A stretch of 13,482 nt of DNA from Nitrospirota bacterium (GCA_020355985.1 CP070628.1:875854-889335), one strand, 5' to 3'. Shown: positions 1-6,843, counted from the stretch's first letter. Notes: generated by a model not told the origin, from the sequence alone. Numbers and translations are program-made.

Positions 1-95
1 CTACGGTATCGATTAAAGGATTGACATGGGCTGAGATTGATAATCCAGAAGACTTACAACAGGCAGAAACGCTTCTCAAGCCTTACGCTTCATGA
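1..95 (+). CDS. Nucleotidyltransferase, C-terminal end only (partial)
   Basis: Reading from base 3, the frame is open into the left edge and stops at TGA 93-95, giving about 30 residues that end in KPYAS. The segment WAEIDNPEDLQQAE is the typical C-terminal signature of the NTP-transferase fold (sugar-1-phosphate, phosphocholine and inositol-phosphate nucleotidyltransferases), where the acidic residues of the EID/DxD-like turn help bind metal. The catalytic N-terminal half lies outside the window, so the substrate cannot be told. It faces the minus-strand nucleotidyltransferase tail to tail, which ends in a similar DVDNPEDL motif. It could make a CDP- or NDP-activated head group or sugar for the lipid pathway next door, but that is inference. 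Confidence 0.6.
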   Translation, partial: TVSIKGLTWAEIDNPEDLQQAETLLKPYAS

Positions 96-191
96 CGTCA
101 TCTCTCCCGTTTTGTTCCAAACCACTTCCCCTTCTTTTTTATCACCAACAATCCACCTCAGGCTGAGTGCTTGAAATCCTTCTGCATTCCC

Positions 192-1037
192 CTATCCCAA
201 GTTCCGTTCTCGTTTCTCTAAGATCTGTTCCACCAAGGCCAGATCTTCAGGATTATCAACATCAATCGCAGCTTCGGGGAACGGCAGGATAATTTCCTTG
301 ATTGAAAGCCCCATACGTTGACTGAGTTCACGGAGCGCGTCTGCAAGCGTTAAGACTCCCAACAGGTAGCGAATGAGCATCAACCATCCTAGCCTACGAA
401 TCAACCGAAGCGGCCGTTTGCGCTCACGCTCAACCTGAGTCCAGAATTCGACTAATTTTTCAGCTTGTGAATTACCAAGAAGAAACATATTACACCCACA
501 ATAACCTCCTCCTCGAAATCGTATCACGGTACGTTTGGATCCCGGGTATGCTTCTGCAACGACCGAATACGGTACCAGCGCGACGGCCACATCAACCTGA
601 GCTCGACTGGCCTCTCGCAGAAAATATTCCACCATTTTAACCGTCAACAACGCATGATCGGCAGTTGTCACAAGGAGAGGAAAATCCTTGGGGAATTGTT
701 CTAAAAAGCCTTTTACACTCAAACTCGGCCCTTGTTGGGGAGCCAACCAACGGACCTTTCCTTTTTCAACAAGATCCCGCAAAAAGGTCTGCTCTTGCAC
801 AACCTCCCAAGAAGGTCCACACAAGACTCGTTGGGCAACCAAGCTTGACGCATCGAGGGTCTTCAAAACCCTGCCCACCATTGGCATCCCCCCCACGGGG
901 GCCAACACTTTAATAGAGACTCCAACGGCCTCGGCAACGGGGTCTCGACCAGGTCGTGCGCCAGCCAAAACTAATACCGTCACCGGATGGAGCTCAGACT
1001 CCTGTTCGCTCGGTCCACTCACCCTTGCAGATGTCAT
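192..1037 (-). CDS. MobA-like NTP transferase (putative lipid head-group nucleotidyltransferase)
   Basis: A 281-residue protein with an NTP-transferase (GT-A-like) fold. The nucleotide-binding N-terminus is LVLAGARPGRDPVAEAVGV (about residues 22-40), followed by the conserved Lys43 in IKVLAPVGG. TTADHALL (124-131) supplies the metal-binding Asp127, and AIDVDNPEDL (257-266) supplies a second acidic pair. GGYCGCNMFLL (177-187) resembles the GCN segment of alphaproteobacterial homologues near sphingolipid genes. I recall such a homologue being tied to ceramide head-group synthesis in Caulobacter, but could not check this. The ATG overlaps the upstream ceramide-synthase-like stop by 4 bases (ATGA), so the two are probably translationally coupled and act in one pathway. 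The likely reaction is NTP plus a phosphorylated alcohol or acid giving an NDP-activated head group; the substrate is unknown. Residues 204-230 are basic and hydrophobic and could touch the membrane. MobA itself is unlikely because the LAGG-GxSxRMG signature is not kept. Confidence 0.75.
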   Translation of the reverse strand: MTSARVSGPSEQESELHPVTVLVLAGARPGRDPVAEAVGVSIKVLAPVGGMPMVGRVLKTLDASSLVAQRVLCGPSWEVVQEQTFLRDLVEKGKVRWLAPQQGPSLSVKGFLEQFPKDFPLLVTTADHALLTVKMVEYFLREASRAQVDVAVALVPYSVVAEAYPGSKRTVIRFRGGGYCGCNMFLLGNSQAEKLVEFWTQVERERKRPLRLIRRLGWLMLIRYLLGVLTLADALRELSQRMGLSIKEIILPFPEAAIDVDNPEDLALVEQILEKRERNLG

Positions 1038-2158
1038 TGGAGCGATTTCTCATACAGGCGATACGTTTTATAGGATTCGGCCCCCAGTGACTCGAGAATA
1101 TGTCGCATAGGTTTGTTGTCTTCCAAAATCCAAGAAAGCTCGACGCGTTCAATTTTTTTTCGCAAGCCCGCTTGTCTGACAGCCTGAATCATTCCATAGG
1201 CCATGACCGCTCCCATAGGACTAGACTGAAAACGTCGTCGAACCCCCATAAGGGCAACCCGTCCTGTTTTGGGGTACGCAACCTTCAACCGCCAGATAAT
1301 CTTGATCCACCCCCACGGCAATAGACGCCCATCAAGGTCATGAATGACTTCATGTAAATTGGGGAAAGCCACCAGCATGGCACTTGGAATTCCATCAATT
1401 TCTGCAATTTGTACAAAATCGTCCTCGACAAACAACTTCATCTGCTGGCCCAATTCATCAAATTCCGCATTCGTAAACGGCAAAAATCCCCAATTTTCAG
1501 ACCAAGCCTCCTCATATATTTCTTTTATAATTGTTAATTCTTCCTGTAAATGCTTCCGTCGTAAAGGCCGAATCCGCACCGAACCCTTGGCCTTACTTAA
1601 AAACTTCGTGACTCCGGAGGGCAGAGGGAAATTTATCCCTAGGCAATAGGCCAACAGATCTTGTGTTTTGTGATAACCACTGGCTTCAACATGTTGGGCA
1701 TAATAGGGTCGCGCATGGCCCATCATCACCATTGGGGGATCCTCATAGCCCTCGACTAACAAACCACATTCCTGATTAATAGATAAATTGAATGGCCCTT
1801 GGACCGTTGTCATTCCTTCAGCTCGAAGCCAAGCTTCTGCAGTTTGAAAAAGAGCTAGAAAAACCTCAGCAGAATCTTCCGCCTCCAACAACCCGAAAAA
1901 CCCAGTCTGCGAGTCATGACGTGATAAATACAGCTCATCGATTTGGGCACTGATCCGTCCGACGGGCACAGTCCCGCGATAGGCCAACCAACATTGCCAA
2001 CGAGCATGCTGAAAATAAGGATTCTTTGTGGAAAAAAAATGAAGCCGCTCTACATTAAGAGGAGGCACCCACACCGGGTCTGTCCGGTACACTCCACTAG
2101 GAAAACGAACAAACTGTTTAAGACCAGCCTGATCCTTAACAGGTTCAATCCGAATCAA
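1034..2158 (-). CDS. bcerS: GNAT-type N-acyltransferase, probable bacterial ceramide synthase
   Basis: A 374-residue protein resembling the GNAT-fold family that includes bacterial ceramide synthase of Caulobacter. In that pathway bCerS transfers an acyl group to the amine of 3-ketosphinganine before keto reduction. The N-terminus MIRIEPVKDQAGLKQFVRFP, then VYRTDPVWVPPL (23-34), KNPYFQHA (45-52) and PVGRISAQID (65-74), is typical of the family. GPFNLSINQECGLLVEG (121-137) and the C-terminal GNAT-like block VELSWILEDNKPMRHILESL (339-358), then KTYRLYEK (364-371), complete it. The start is TTG at 2158-2156. An in-frame TAA lies only two codons upstream (2167-2165), so no ATG or GTG start can be used. 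A GGGG run (2171-2168) lies 9 bases before the TTG and may serve as a weak ribosome site. It lies 102 bases after the hydroxylase gene on the same strand and overlaps the nucleotidyltransferase by 4 bases. Some databases label relatives as dATP pyrophosphohydrolase, which has no support here. Function is inferred from family and from the nearby spt, cerR and acp genes. Confidence 0.75.
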   Translation of the reverse strand: MIRIEPVKDQAGLKQFVRFPSGVYRTDPVWVPPLNVERLHFFSTKNPYFQHARWQCWLAYRGTVPVGRISAQIDELYLSRHDSQTGFFGLLEAEDSAEVFLALFQTAEAWLRAEGMTTVQGPFNLSINQECGLLVEGYEDPPMVMMGHARPYYAQHVEASGYHKTQDLLAYCLGINFPLPSGVTKFLSKAKGSVRIRPLRRKHLQEELTIIKEIYEEAWSENWGFLPFTNAEFDELGQQMKLFVEDDFVQIAEIDGIPSAMLVAFPNLHEVIHDLDGRLLPWGWIKIIWRLKVAYPKTGRVALMGVRRRFQSSPMGAVMAYGMIQAVRQAGLRKKIERVELSWILEDNKPMRHILESLGAESYKTYRLYEKSLQ

Positions 2159-2260
2159 AACACTTTACCCCAGTTAGATCCCGACTGCCGCGGATTCAAA
2201 AAATAGGGGTTAAAAGAAATGCAGGAAAGAGGAGGTCTGCAATCATACGCCATCAATATG

Positions 2261-2995
2261 CTACGGCTTCTTCTCAGACAATTGCGCAACCCAGGGGTAA
2301 TTCAATCGTTCTTCGTCCTGGTATCCCAAATTGGACACCGTTTGACTGACCGGAACCTTCTCACTACTGGAATACAAGCTACCAAATAGACGGTCACAGA
2401 TGAGACTCGTGATTCCAAAGTTGCCTTGTTCATTATGAAAATGATGCAACAAGTGGTGGCGTTTTATCCGTCGCAAAAACTTGCTCTTGGGGTTCACGCG
2501 AAGGTGTTGCATGCAATGGCACAGTTCGTACACCATAAAACACGCCAAACCGGTTGCAAAGGATAGTGGGACGCCTGCCCAGCCAGCAATGCTCATTCCA
2601 ATTGGGAACGTGGCCACCACAATGGTGGGCAACGTAGTGGCAACTGATCCAAATAGAACATGTAAGTCATTGGGATCCTGATGATGATCATAGTGAATCC
2701 GCTTCCATAAGGCCGCGGTCCAAGACGATCGATACAAATAGCGCCCATGCAGAATAAAACGATGTACTCCATATTCTACAAAAGGATACGCCACCAACGT
2801 TCCAAGAATACTGCCGCCTAGCCTGAACGGAGAAACCGAGAAATACGGGTAAAGCACGATGGCGAAAACAAGGCTACCCAACAACAATACAAAATATATC
2901 TGGATACTGGGGTATAAGAGATATGCCCAAACGAGATCTCTCAAGGTCATCCGATCAAGATGATATTTCTGTTGATACCATTGACCTGTTAACAC
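2261..2995 (-). CDS. Membrane fatty acid hydroxylase / sterol desaturase family protein
   Basis: A 244-residue integral membrane di-iron enzyme of the fatty acid hydroxylase superfamily. The histidine clusters are H78-RFIL-H83, H101-YD-H104-H105, H160 with H164, and H180-H181-LL-H184-H185-F-H187, as expected for the two-iron site. Hydrophobic stretches at about 30-52, 60-75, 117-140 and 143-158 fit transmembrane helices. It would use O2 and electrons to hydroxylate a lipid chain. Next to ceramide genes, plausible substrates are the long-chain base (C4, as in eukaryotic Sur2) or the N-acyl chain (2-hydroxylation, as in Scs7), but the sequence does not decide; a carotenoid or sterol substrate is also possible. 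The start taken is GTG at 2995, with a weak AAGG just ahead; the frame stays open upstream but offers no ATG or GTG in the next 60 bases. M16 (ATG at 2950) is an alternative. It leads the minus-strand group with the ceramide-synthase candidate. Confidence 0.8.
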   Translation of the reverse strand: MLTGQWYQQKYHLDRMTLRDLVWAYLLYPSIQIYFVLLLGSLVFAIVLYPYFSVSPFRLGGSILGTLVAYPFVEYGVHRFILHGRYLYRSSWTAALWKRIHYDHHQDPNDLHVLFGSVATTLPTIVVATFPIGMSIAGWAGVPLSFATGLACFMVYELCHCMQHLRVNPKSKFLRRIKRHHLLHHFHNEQGNFGITSLICDRLFGSLYSSSEKVPVSQTVSNLGYQDEERLNYPWVAQLSEKKP

Positions 2996-3096
2996 GCCTT
3001 GACTGCCCTTATGAAATGTGAAGGAAGGAAAAGGGAAAGTATTCAGACCAATTGTTAAAGAAGCCTAGAGGGAATACGATCCAAATCATCCACTTG

Positions 3097-3125
3097 ATTA
3101 TAAAAGCCTTCCTGCCTCGGAACAA
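3097..3125 (-). promoter_or_regulatory. Candidate sigma-70 promoter for the hydroxylase group
   Basis: On the minus strand a perfect TATAAT (3102-3097) is preceded, after exactly 17 bases, by TTGTTC (3125-3120), which keeps the TTG of the -35 box. Transcription would begin near 3090 and give a leader of about 95 bases before the GTG at 2995. The -35 match is poor (3 of 6), so activation or a different sigma factor is possible. The -35 element lies inside a hairpin sequence. Confidence 0.4.
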
Positions 3126-3131
3126 GGCAGG
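3111..3131. repeat. Perfect inverted repeat, 7-bp arms and 7-base centre
   Basis: CCTGCCT and its exact complement AGGCAGG flank a 7-base centre. The repeat overlaps the -35 box of the candidate minus-strand promoter, which suits an operator better than a terminator. No T-run follows on the + strand. On the minus strand CTTTTATAAT follows, which is the promoter -10 region. There is no gene end close enough to need a terminator here. Confidence 0.45.
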
Positions 3132-3427
3132 CATAAACCGGCTAAGACCATGTGCTTTAAATAGACCTCAACGCTTAGATTGCTACCAAAATTTATATTG
3201 TTCAACATTACAAAATGATAATATCTGGATCAGCTCCCAATAACCCTGGTCCTGTAAATTCGAGGTGAAGATTCCTTATGCACATCAACAACCAAAATTA
3301 TTGGAGGGTCTCATTTGTCGGACTCACCTTGCGGATATTTAGAGCATATGCCATATAAACTCCCGTAAGCCTTTTTCAATAATTTTTCATAGACACCAAA
3401 AAGGATTTTCGATATAAGAACATTGTC

Positions 3428-3868
3428 ATGAATGCCACCCTGCAAAAATTTGGGTATCCACAAACCCTGATTAAAGAATTTAAGAAATGGGTGATCGTCT
3501 TACGTCCACAACAGGTGACTCTTGGCTCACTTATACTGATTTGCCAAGATGATGCCAAAGCATTTTCTGACATAAGTCCTGAAGCCTTTTTAGAACTCCC
3601 CCAGGTCATTAAAGAAATCGAGTCTAGCCTCTCAAAGGCGTTTTCTTATCAAAAAATCAATTATCTCATGCTCATGATGGTCGACCCCGACGTTCATTTC
3701 CATGTTATTCCAAGATATGAAGAGACAAAATCGTTTTCTCAGCAGGATTTTTTTGACCATGGATGGCCAGGAGCCCCCAATCTAAAAAACCCTAATAAAA
3801 CAGATCCCTCGCTCACTTTGGCAATCCTTACTTATCTTAGAGATAACTGGAGTAAAACTATCTATTAA
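3428..3868 (+). CDS. HIT-family (histidine triad) nucleotide hydrolase/transferase
   Basis: A 146-residue single-domain HIT protein. The core runs from WVIVLRPQQVTLGSLIL (21-37) through INYLMLMMVDPDVHFHVIPRYEE (77-99), and HGWPGAPNL (111-119) is a common tail in this branch. The triad, usually H-x-H-x-H, here reads D88-V-H90-F-H92-V-I-P-R. Aligned with HLHWHLIPR-type members, the first His is replaced by Asp, while the middle His, which carries the covalent nucleotidyl intermediate, is kept as H90. Known HIT enzymes act on dinucleoside polyphosphates, phosphoramidates and acyl-adenylates. Position just before a fatty-acyl-AMP ligase suggests, as inference, that it removes stray acyl-AMP or another AMP conjugate. 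No clear ribosome site precedes the ATG. A 239-base control region separates it from the ligase, so it may be transcribed separately. Confidence 0.8.
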   Translation: MNATLQKFGYPQTLIKEFKKWVIVLRPQQVTLGSLILICQDDAKAFSDISPEAFLELPQVIKEIESSLSKAFSYQKINYLMLMMVDPDVHFHVIPRYEETKSFSQQDFFDHGWPGAPNLKNPNKTDPSLTLAILTYLRDNWSKTIY

Positions 3869-3885
3869 AAGTAATATTTAGTAGT

Positions 3886-3906
3886 TGTTATTACTAGGTA
3901 ATAACA
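3886..3906. promoter_or_regulatory. Perfect 9-3-9 dyad, candidate regulator binding site
   Basis: TGTTATTAC, a 3-base centre and its exact complement GTAATAACA form an uninterrupted dyad that starts 18 bases after the HIT stop codon. A second, smaller inverted repeat (ACACA and TGTGT, 3904-3920) overlaps its end. Its centre is about 130 bases upstream of the GG element of the sigma-54-like promoter, the usual place for an enhancer-binding-protein site. It could instead form an RNA hairpin ending HIT transcription, but no T-run follows at once (TCTTTTTTG comes 35 bases later) and the stem is very AT-rich. Confidence 0.5.
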
Positions 3907-4025
3907 CACTTTCATTGTGTCTAAATTAACCCAAATTGAGTCTTTTTTGCTACACTAAATGCTATTGATTCTCATAGGTTAGCAACCATTCCGCAAGAAA
4001 CAGCAGAATTTAGCAATATATTTTT

Positions 4026-4053
4026 TTGGCACATCAATTGCTGCTGTTATAAG
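4026..4053 (+). promoter_or_regulatory. Promoter of the ceramide operon, sigma-54-like (also readable as sigma-70)
   Basis: TTGGCAC (4026-4032), five bases, then TTGCT (4038-4042) matches the sigma-54 consensus TGGCAC-N5-TTGCW, with the invariant GG (4028-4029) and GC (4040-4041) exactly 10 bases apart. Transcription would start near 4053, giving a 5' leader of about 55 bases before the ligase ATG. The same stretch can be read as sigma-70: TTGGCA (4026-4031), 16 bases, TATAAG (4048-4053), each 5 of 6 to consensus. A T-rich tract (4018-4027) lies directly upstream. Sequence alone cannot separate the two readings; the upstream dyad favours sigma-54. Confidence 0.55.
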
Positions 4054-4062
4054 GGTCCTTAT
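4049..4062. promoter_or_regulatory. Perfect palindrome over the predicted transcription start
   Basis: ATAAGG-GT-CCTTAT has 6-bp arms around a 2-base centre. It covers the predicted start site of the sigma-54 reading and most of the -10 box of the sigma-70 reading, which is a typical repressor operator position. No regulator gene lies in the window to pair it with. Confidence 0.35.
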
Positions 4063-4107
4063 TTTCATTTAAATGTATTCCTGTGCCCTGCACACTGGTA
4101 AACGATT

Positions 4108-5871
4108 ATGATAGCCACTCCTACGAATAATATCTTGCAACTGAAATCTGGTGATTTCCTAAGCCTTTCTGACGCCTTAAATTATGCTGGGAATGGACAA
4201 ACAGGCTGCAATTTTTATTCAGGCAGGGGCAAGTTAACCCATGTTCTTTCTTATTCAGATCTTCGCGAGCAAGCACAACGCCTTGCGAAACGTCTGAATA
4301 GCTTGGGACTGCCTCGTGGCTCTCGGGCAGCATTAATCGCGGATACTACGCCTGATTTCCTCAGATTTTTCTTTGCCTGCCAATATGCAGGATTAATCCC
4401 TGTCCCCCTGCCTATTTCACTACATTTGGGCGGGCACCAAGCCTACGTCACCCAACTACGGCGATTGATTCAAAACTGCGAGGCCTCCATAGCCATGGCT
4501 CCAGAGGGATTTGAACCTTTCCTCGAAGAAGCTTCAGCTGGTTTGGGGCTTTCTCTTGTTGGAGGGCCAGAAGTCTTTGCTTCGCTGGAAGAAGCCCAGC
4601 ATCCCCTCTGCCCCTTAGAATCACACGAACTGGCTTATATTCAATACACCTCAGGAAGTACTCGTTGGCCAAGAGGCGTTGAAGTCACTCAGGCTGCGGT
4701 CATGGCCAATCTCTCAGGCATTATTCGAGATGGATTGCAGGTACGGCCAGGCGATCGATGTGTTTCCTGGCTTCCATTTTATCACGATATGGGACTTGTC
4801 GGATTTGTTCTTGGGCCCATCGCTTCTCAATTATCGGTTGACTATCTCAGTACGCGAGACTTTGCCATGCGTCCACGACAATGGCTCAGCCTTATGACCA
4901 AAAGTCGTGCAACAATCTCCTTTAGCCCTTCGTTCGGTTATGAGTTATGCGTACGACGTCTGGGGGAAGATTCCAAAGAAGGATATGACCTTAGCGCGTG
5001 GAGAATCGCAGGGGTCGGGGCGGAAACTATTAGAGCTGACAGCCTCTTACGATTTGCAAAGGCTCTGAAACCCTCAGGGTTTACTGATCAATCTTTTTTA
5101 GCATGCTATGGGATGGCTGAATGCTCCCTTGCCATCAGCTTTGCACCACTTTCAAAAGGACTGGAAGTTGATCTGGTAGATGGTGATTGGCTGTCGGACA
5201 GACAAGAAGCCATACCAGTGCCATCATCATTGACTAAAACGAATTCACAAGAAACCCGCTGTAGCAAATTTGTGAATTGTGGCACCCCTCTTCCCGGCTA
5301 TGAAGTCCAAATTCGAAATTTGGACGGTGATGTGCTTGGAGATCGGGAAAGTGGGACAATATTTGTGCGTGGGTCAAGTATTATGACAGGGTATTTCAAT
5401 GCCCCAGAATTAACGAAGGAAGTTCTTTCAGCGGAAGGATGGTTGAATACCGGAGACATTGGCTATTGGATTAACAACAGCCTTGTTATTATTGGTCGGT
5501 CCAAGGATTTAATCATCATCAAAGGACGAAATATTTGGCCTCAGGATCTAGAGTTCCTAGCAGAACAACAGCCAGAAGTGCGGCCAGGAGATTCCTCTAC
5601 TTTCTCAGTTTCTGATCCGAATGGGGATGAACTGGCTATCATGGTCATACAATGTCGAGAATCCGATGAGGAAAAACGAGAGCAATTTGTGAATCGACTT
5701 CGTTCATTGGTCTATTCAGAGCTTTCGATTCCTTGTCACATAGAATTAATCCCACCACGAACGCTCCCACGAACCTCATCCGGAAAGCTATCTCGGTCCC
5801 GTGCCAAAGCCGATTTTCTCAAACGAGTGCAATGGGAAGACTTAGCACCATTGTCAAAAGCTCATTCGTAA
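4108..5871 (+). CDS. acps: Fatty-acyl-AMP ligase / acyl-ACP synthetase for sphingolipid synthesis
   Basis: A 587-residue adenylating enzyme of the ANL superfamily. In order: YTSGSTRWPRGV (180-191, ATP-binding P-loop, A3), LPFYHDMGLVGF (222-233, typical of fatty-acyl-AMP ligases), YGMAECS (334-340, A5), a long segment 346-388 matching the extra insertion that separates FAALs from acyl-CoA ligases, GWLNTGD (444-450, A7), KGRNIWPQDLE (472-482, A8) and PRTSSGKLSR (554-563) with catalytic Lys560. It would activate a fatty acid as acyl-AMP and pass it to a carrier thiol. The acp and spt genes downstream make acyl-ACP the likely product, as for the Caulobacter acyl-ACP synthetase. Thr-Arg-Trp-Pro-Arg replaces the TG-x-PK of many ligases, which is normal in this branch. 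It is first in the + strand run; the ATG has only a weak ribosome site, and 42 bases separate it from the reductase gene. An acyl-CoA ligase is less likely. Confidence 0.85.
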   Translation: MIATPTNNILQLKSGDFLSLSDALNYAGNGQTGCNFYSGRGKLTHVLSYSDLREQAQRLAKRLNSLGLPRGSRAALIADTTPDFLRFFFACQYAGLIPVPLPISLHLGGHQAYVTQLRRLIQNCEASIAMAPEGFEPFLEEASAGLGLSLVGGPEVFASLEEAQHPLCPLESHELAYIQYTSGSTRWPRGVEVTQAAVMANLSGIIRDGLQVRPGDRCVSWLPFYHDMGLVGFVLGPIASQLSVDYLSTRDFAMRPRQWLSLMTKSRATISFSPSFGYELCVRRLGEDSKEGYDLSAWRIAGVGAETIRADSLLRFAKALKPSGFTDQSFLACYGMAECSLAISFAPLSKGLEVDLVDGDWLSDRQEAIPVPSSLTKTNSQETRCSKFVNCGTPLPGYEVQIRNLDGDVLGDRESGTIFVRGSSIMTGYFNAPELTKEVLSAEGWLNTGDIGYWINNSLVIIGRSKDLIIIKGRNIWPQDLEFLAEQQPEVRPGDSSTFSVSDPNGDELAIMVIQCRESDEEKREQFVNRLRSLVYSELSIPCHIELIPPRTLPRTSSGKLSRSRAKADFLKRVQWEDLAPLSKAHS

Positions 5872-5913
5872 ATCCACGTCTAACAACGTCGCTGTTTCCA
5901 AAAACATTTTCCT

Positions 5914-6843
5914 ATGACTACTACCGTTGCTCTTACGGGAGCTTCAGGTTTCATTGGTGGAGCAATCGCTCATTATTTATGCCATGCAGGTTATTCGGTT
6001 AAAGCCCTAGCCCGTTTTCCCCGACAAGCTAAAAAACTTGAAGAACTCGGCGTAGAACCTGTCCTAGGAGATTTGGCAACCCCAAATAGCCTGATTCCAT
6101 TTGTAAAAAATTGCCGGTTCGTTATTCACTGTGCTGGGACCATACGAGGCATTGATCAGGCAGACTTTAAGCCAACCAATGTGAATGGAGTATCCCATCT
6201 TACCCAGGCCTGTCTAGCCCAATCATCTCCACCTTTTTTCGTCCTTCTCTCTTCATTAGCCGCCAGGGAGCCCACTCTTTCACCATACGCATGGAGTAAA
6301 CGTGAGGGGGAGAAGACTTTGACGAGAGAGGCCAGCTCAATGAAATGGGTGATTTTTCGACCACCGGCAGTTTATGGCCCCAACGACAAGGCTCTGCTTC
6401 CTCTTTTCACCCTTATCAATAAGGGAATTGGGTTACAACTGGGTACTGCCGATGCCAGATTTTCCCTTATCCATGTAAAAGATTTAGCCCAAGTAATTTT
6501 ACGCTGGCTTGAAAAGGGATCGCCTATTTCAACAATATTTGAAGTTGATGATGGATTCCCGGGAGGGTATACGTGGGCAGAGGTTTTTCAGATCATTAAT
6601 TCAAAAATACGGCTTCACTTCCACTGCCCCCCTCATCTGTTGCGCATAGCAGGAAAGAGCAACGAGATCTTGGCAAGTCTACTCGGCTATTCTCCTTTGT
6701 TCACCAGTGGAAAAGTGAACGAACTCCTTCATCCCAATTGGGTCTGTGACAACACCGAGGTGACTCAAGCGCTGAATTGGACTCCTCAGATCTCTCTAAC
6801 AGAAGGCTTGCGCCATCTCTTCACATCGGATAATCTCAGTTAA
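5914..6843 (+). CDS. cerR: NAD(P)-dependent epimerase/dehydratase family, probable ceramide reductase
   Basis: A 309-residue extended short-chain dehydrogenase. TGASGFIG (8-15) is the Rossmann GxxGxxG loop, HCAGTIRG (72-79) follows strand 4, Ser113/Ser114 and Y125-AWS-K129 form the catalytic Ser-Tyr-Lys set, and FRPPAVYGPNDKA (148-160) is the substrate loop of the family. In Caulobacter the corresponding cerR product reduces the 3-keto group after N-acylation, producing dihydroceramide. Here the gene lies between the acyl-AMP ligase and acp-spt, which supports the same role. Family membership alone would also allow a sugar epimerase or 3-beta-hydroxysteroid-type dehydrogenase. The C-terminal domain (about 190-309) carries several hydrophobic and basic stretches that may sit on the membrane. 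The ATG lacks a strong ribosome site. Confidence 0.78.
   Translation: MTTTVALTGASGFIGGAIAHYLCHAGYSVKALARFPRQAKKLEELGVEPVLGDLATPNSLIPFVKNCRFVIHCAGTIRGIDQADFKPTNVNGVSHLTQACLAQSSPPFFVLLSSLAAREPTLSPYAWSKREGEKTLTREASSMKWVIFRPPAVYGPNDKALLPLFTLINKGIGLQLGTADARFSLIHVKDLAQVILRWLEKGSPISTIFEVDDGFPGGYTWAEVFQIINSKIRLHFHCPPHLLRIAGKSNEILASLLGYSPLFTSGKVNELLHPNWVCDNTEVTQALNWTPQISLTEGLRHLFTSDNLS

Larger units (their letters stand above)
2996..3427. other. Divergent intergenic region without a convincing gene
   Basis: This 432-base spacer separates the minus-strand hydroxylase group from the + strand HIT gene, so it should hold promoters for both directions. It contains a hairpin and a good minus-strand promoter candidate (listed separately). 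For the + strand only a weak candidate is visible: TTGCGG at 3329-3334 with TATAAA at 3354-3359, a long 19-base gap, next to the small palindrome GCATATGC (3344-3351). A 63-codon open frame with a TTG start (3052-3243) has no ribosome site and no family resemblance, so it is not called. I see no tRNA or other RNA gene. Confidence 0.6.

Noticed and set aside
110..165. Bidirectional terminator between the two convergent nucleotidyltransferases
   Set aside because: There is a CTTTTTT run (133-140) and the small palindrome CTCAGGCTGAG, but no stem next to the T-run.
665..1110. + strand open frames opposite the nucleotidyltransferase (688-1110 and 665-913)
   Set aside because: They lie antisense to a gene with clear conserved motifs, and their translations show no domain.
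3052..3243. 63-codon open frame in the divergent spacer
   Set aside because: TTG start without ribosome site, no family resemblance, low-complexity composition of translated spacer DNA, and it overlaps promoter and hairpin elements.
4108..5871. Annotation as long-chain acyl-CoA ligase
   Set aside because: The LPFYHDMGLVGF block and the extra segment at residues 346-388 are typical of fatty-acyl-AMP ligases, and an ACP gene is in the same run.
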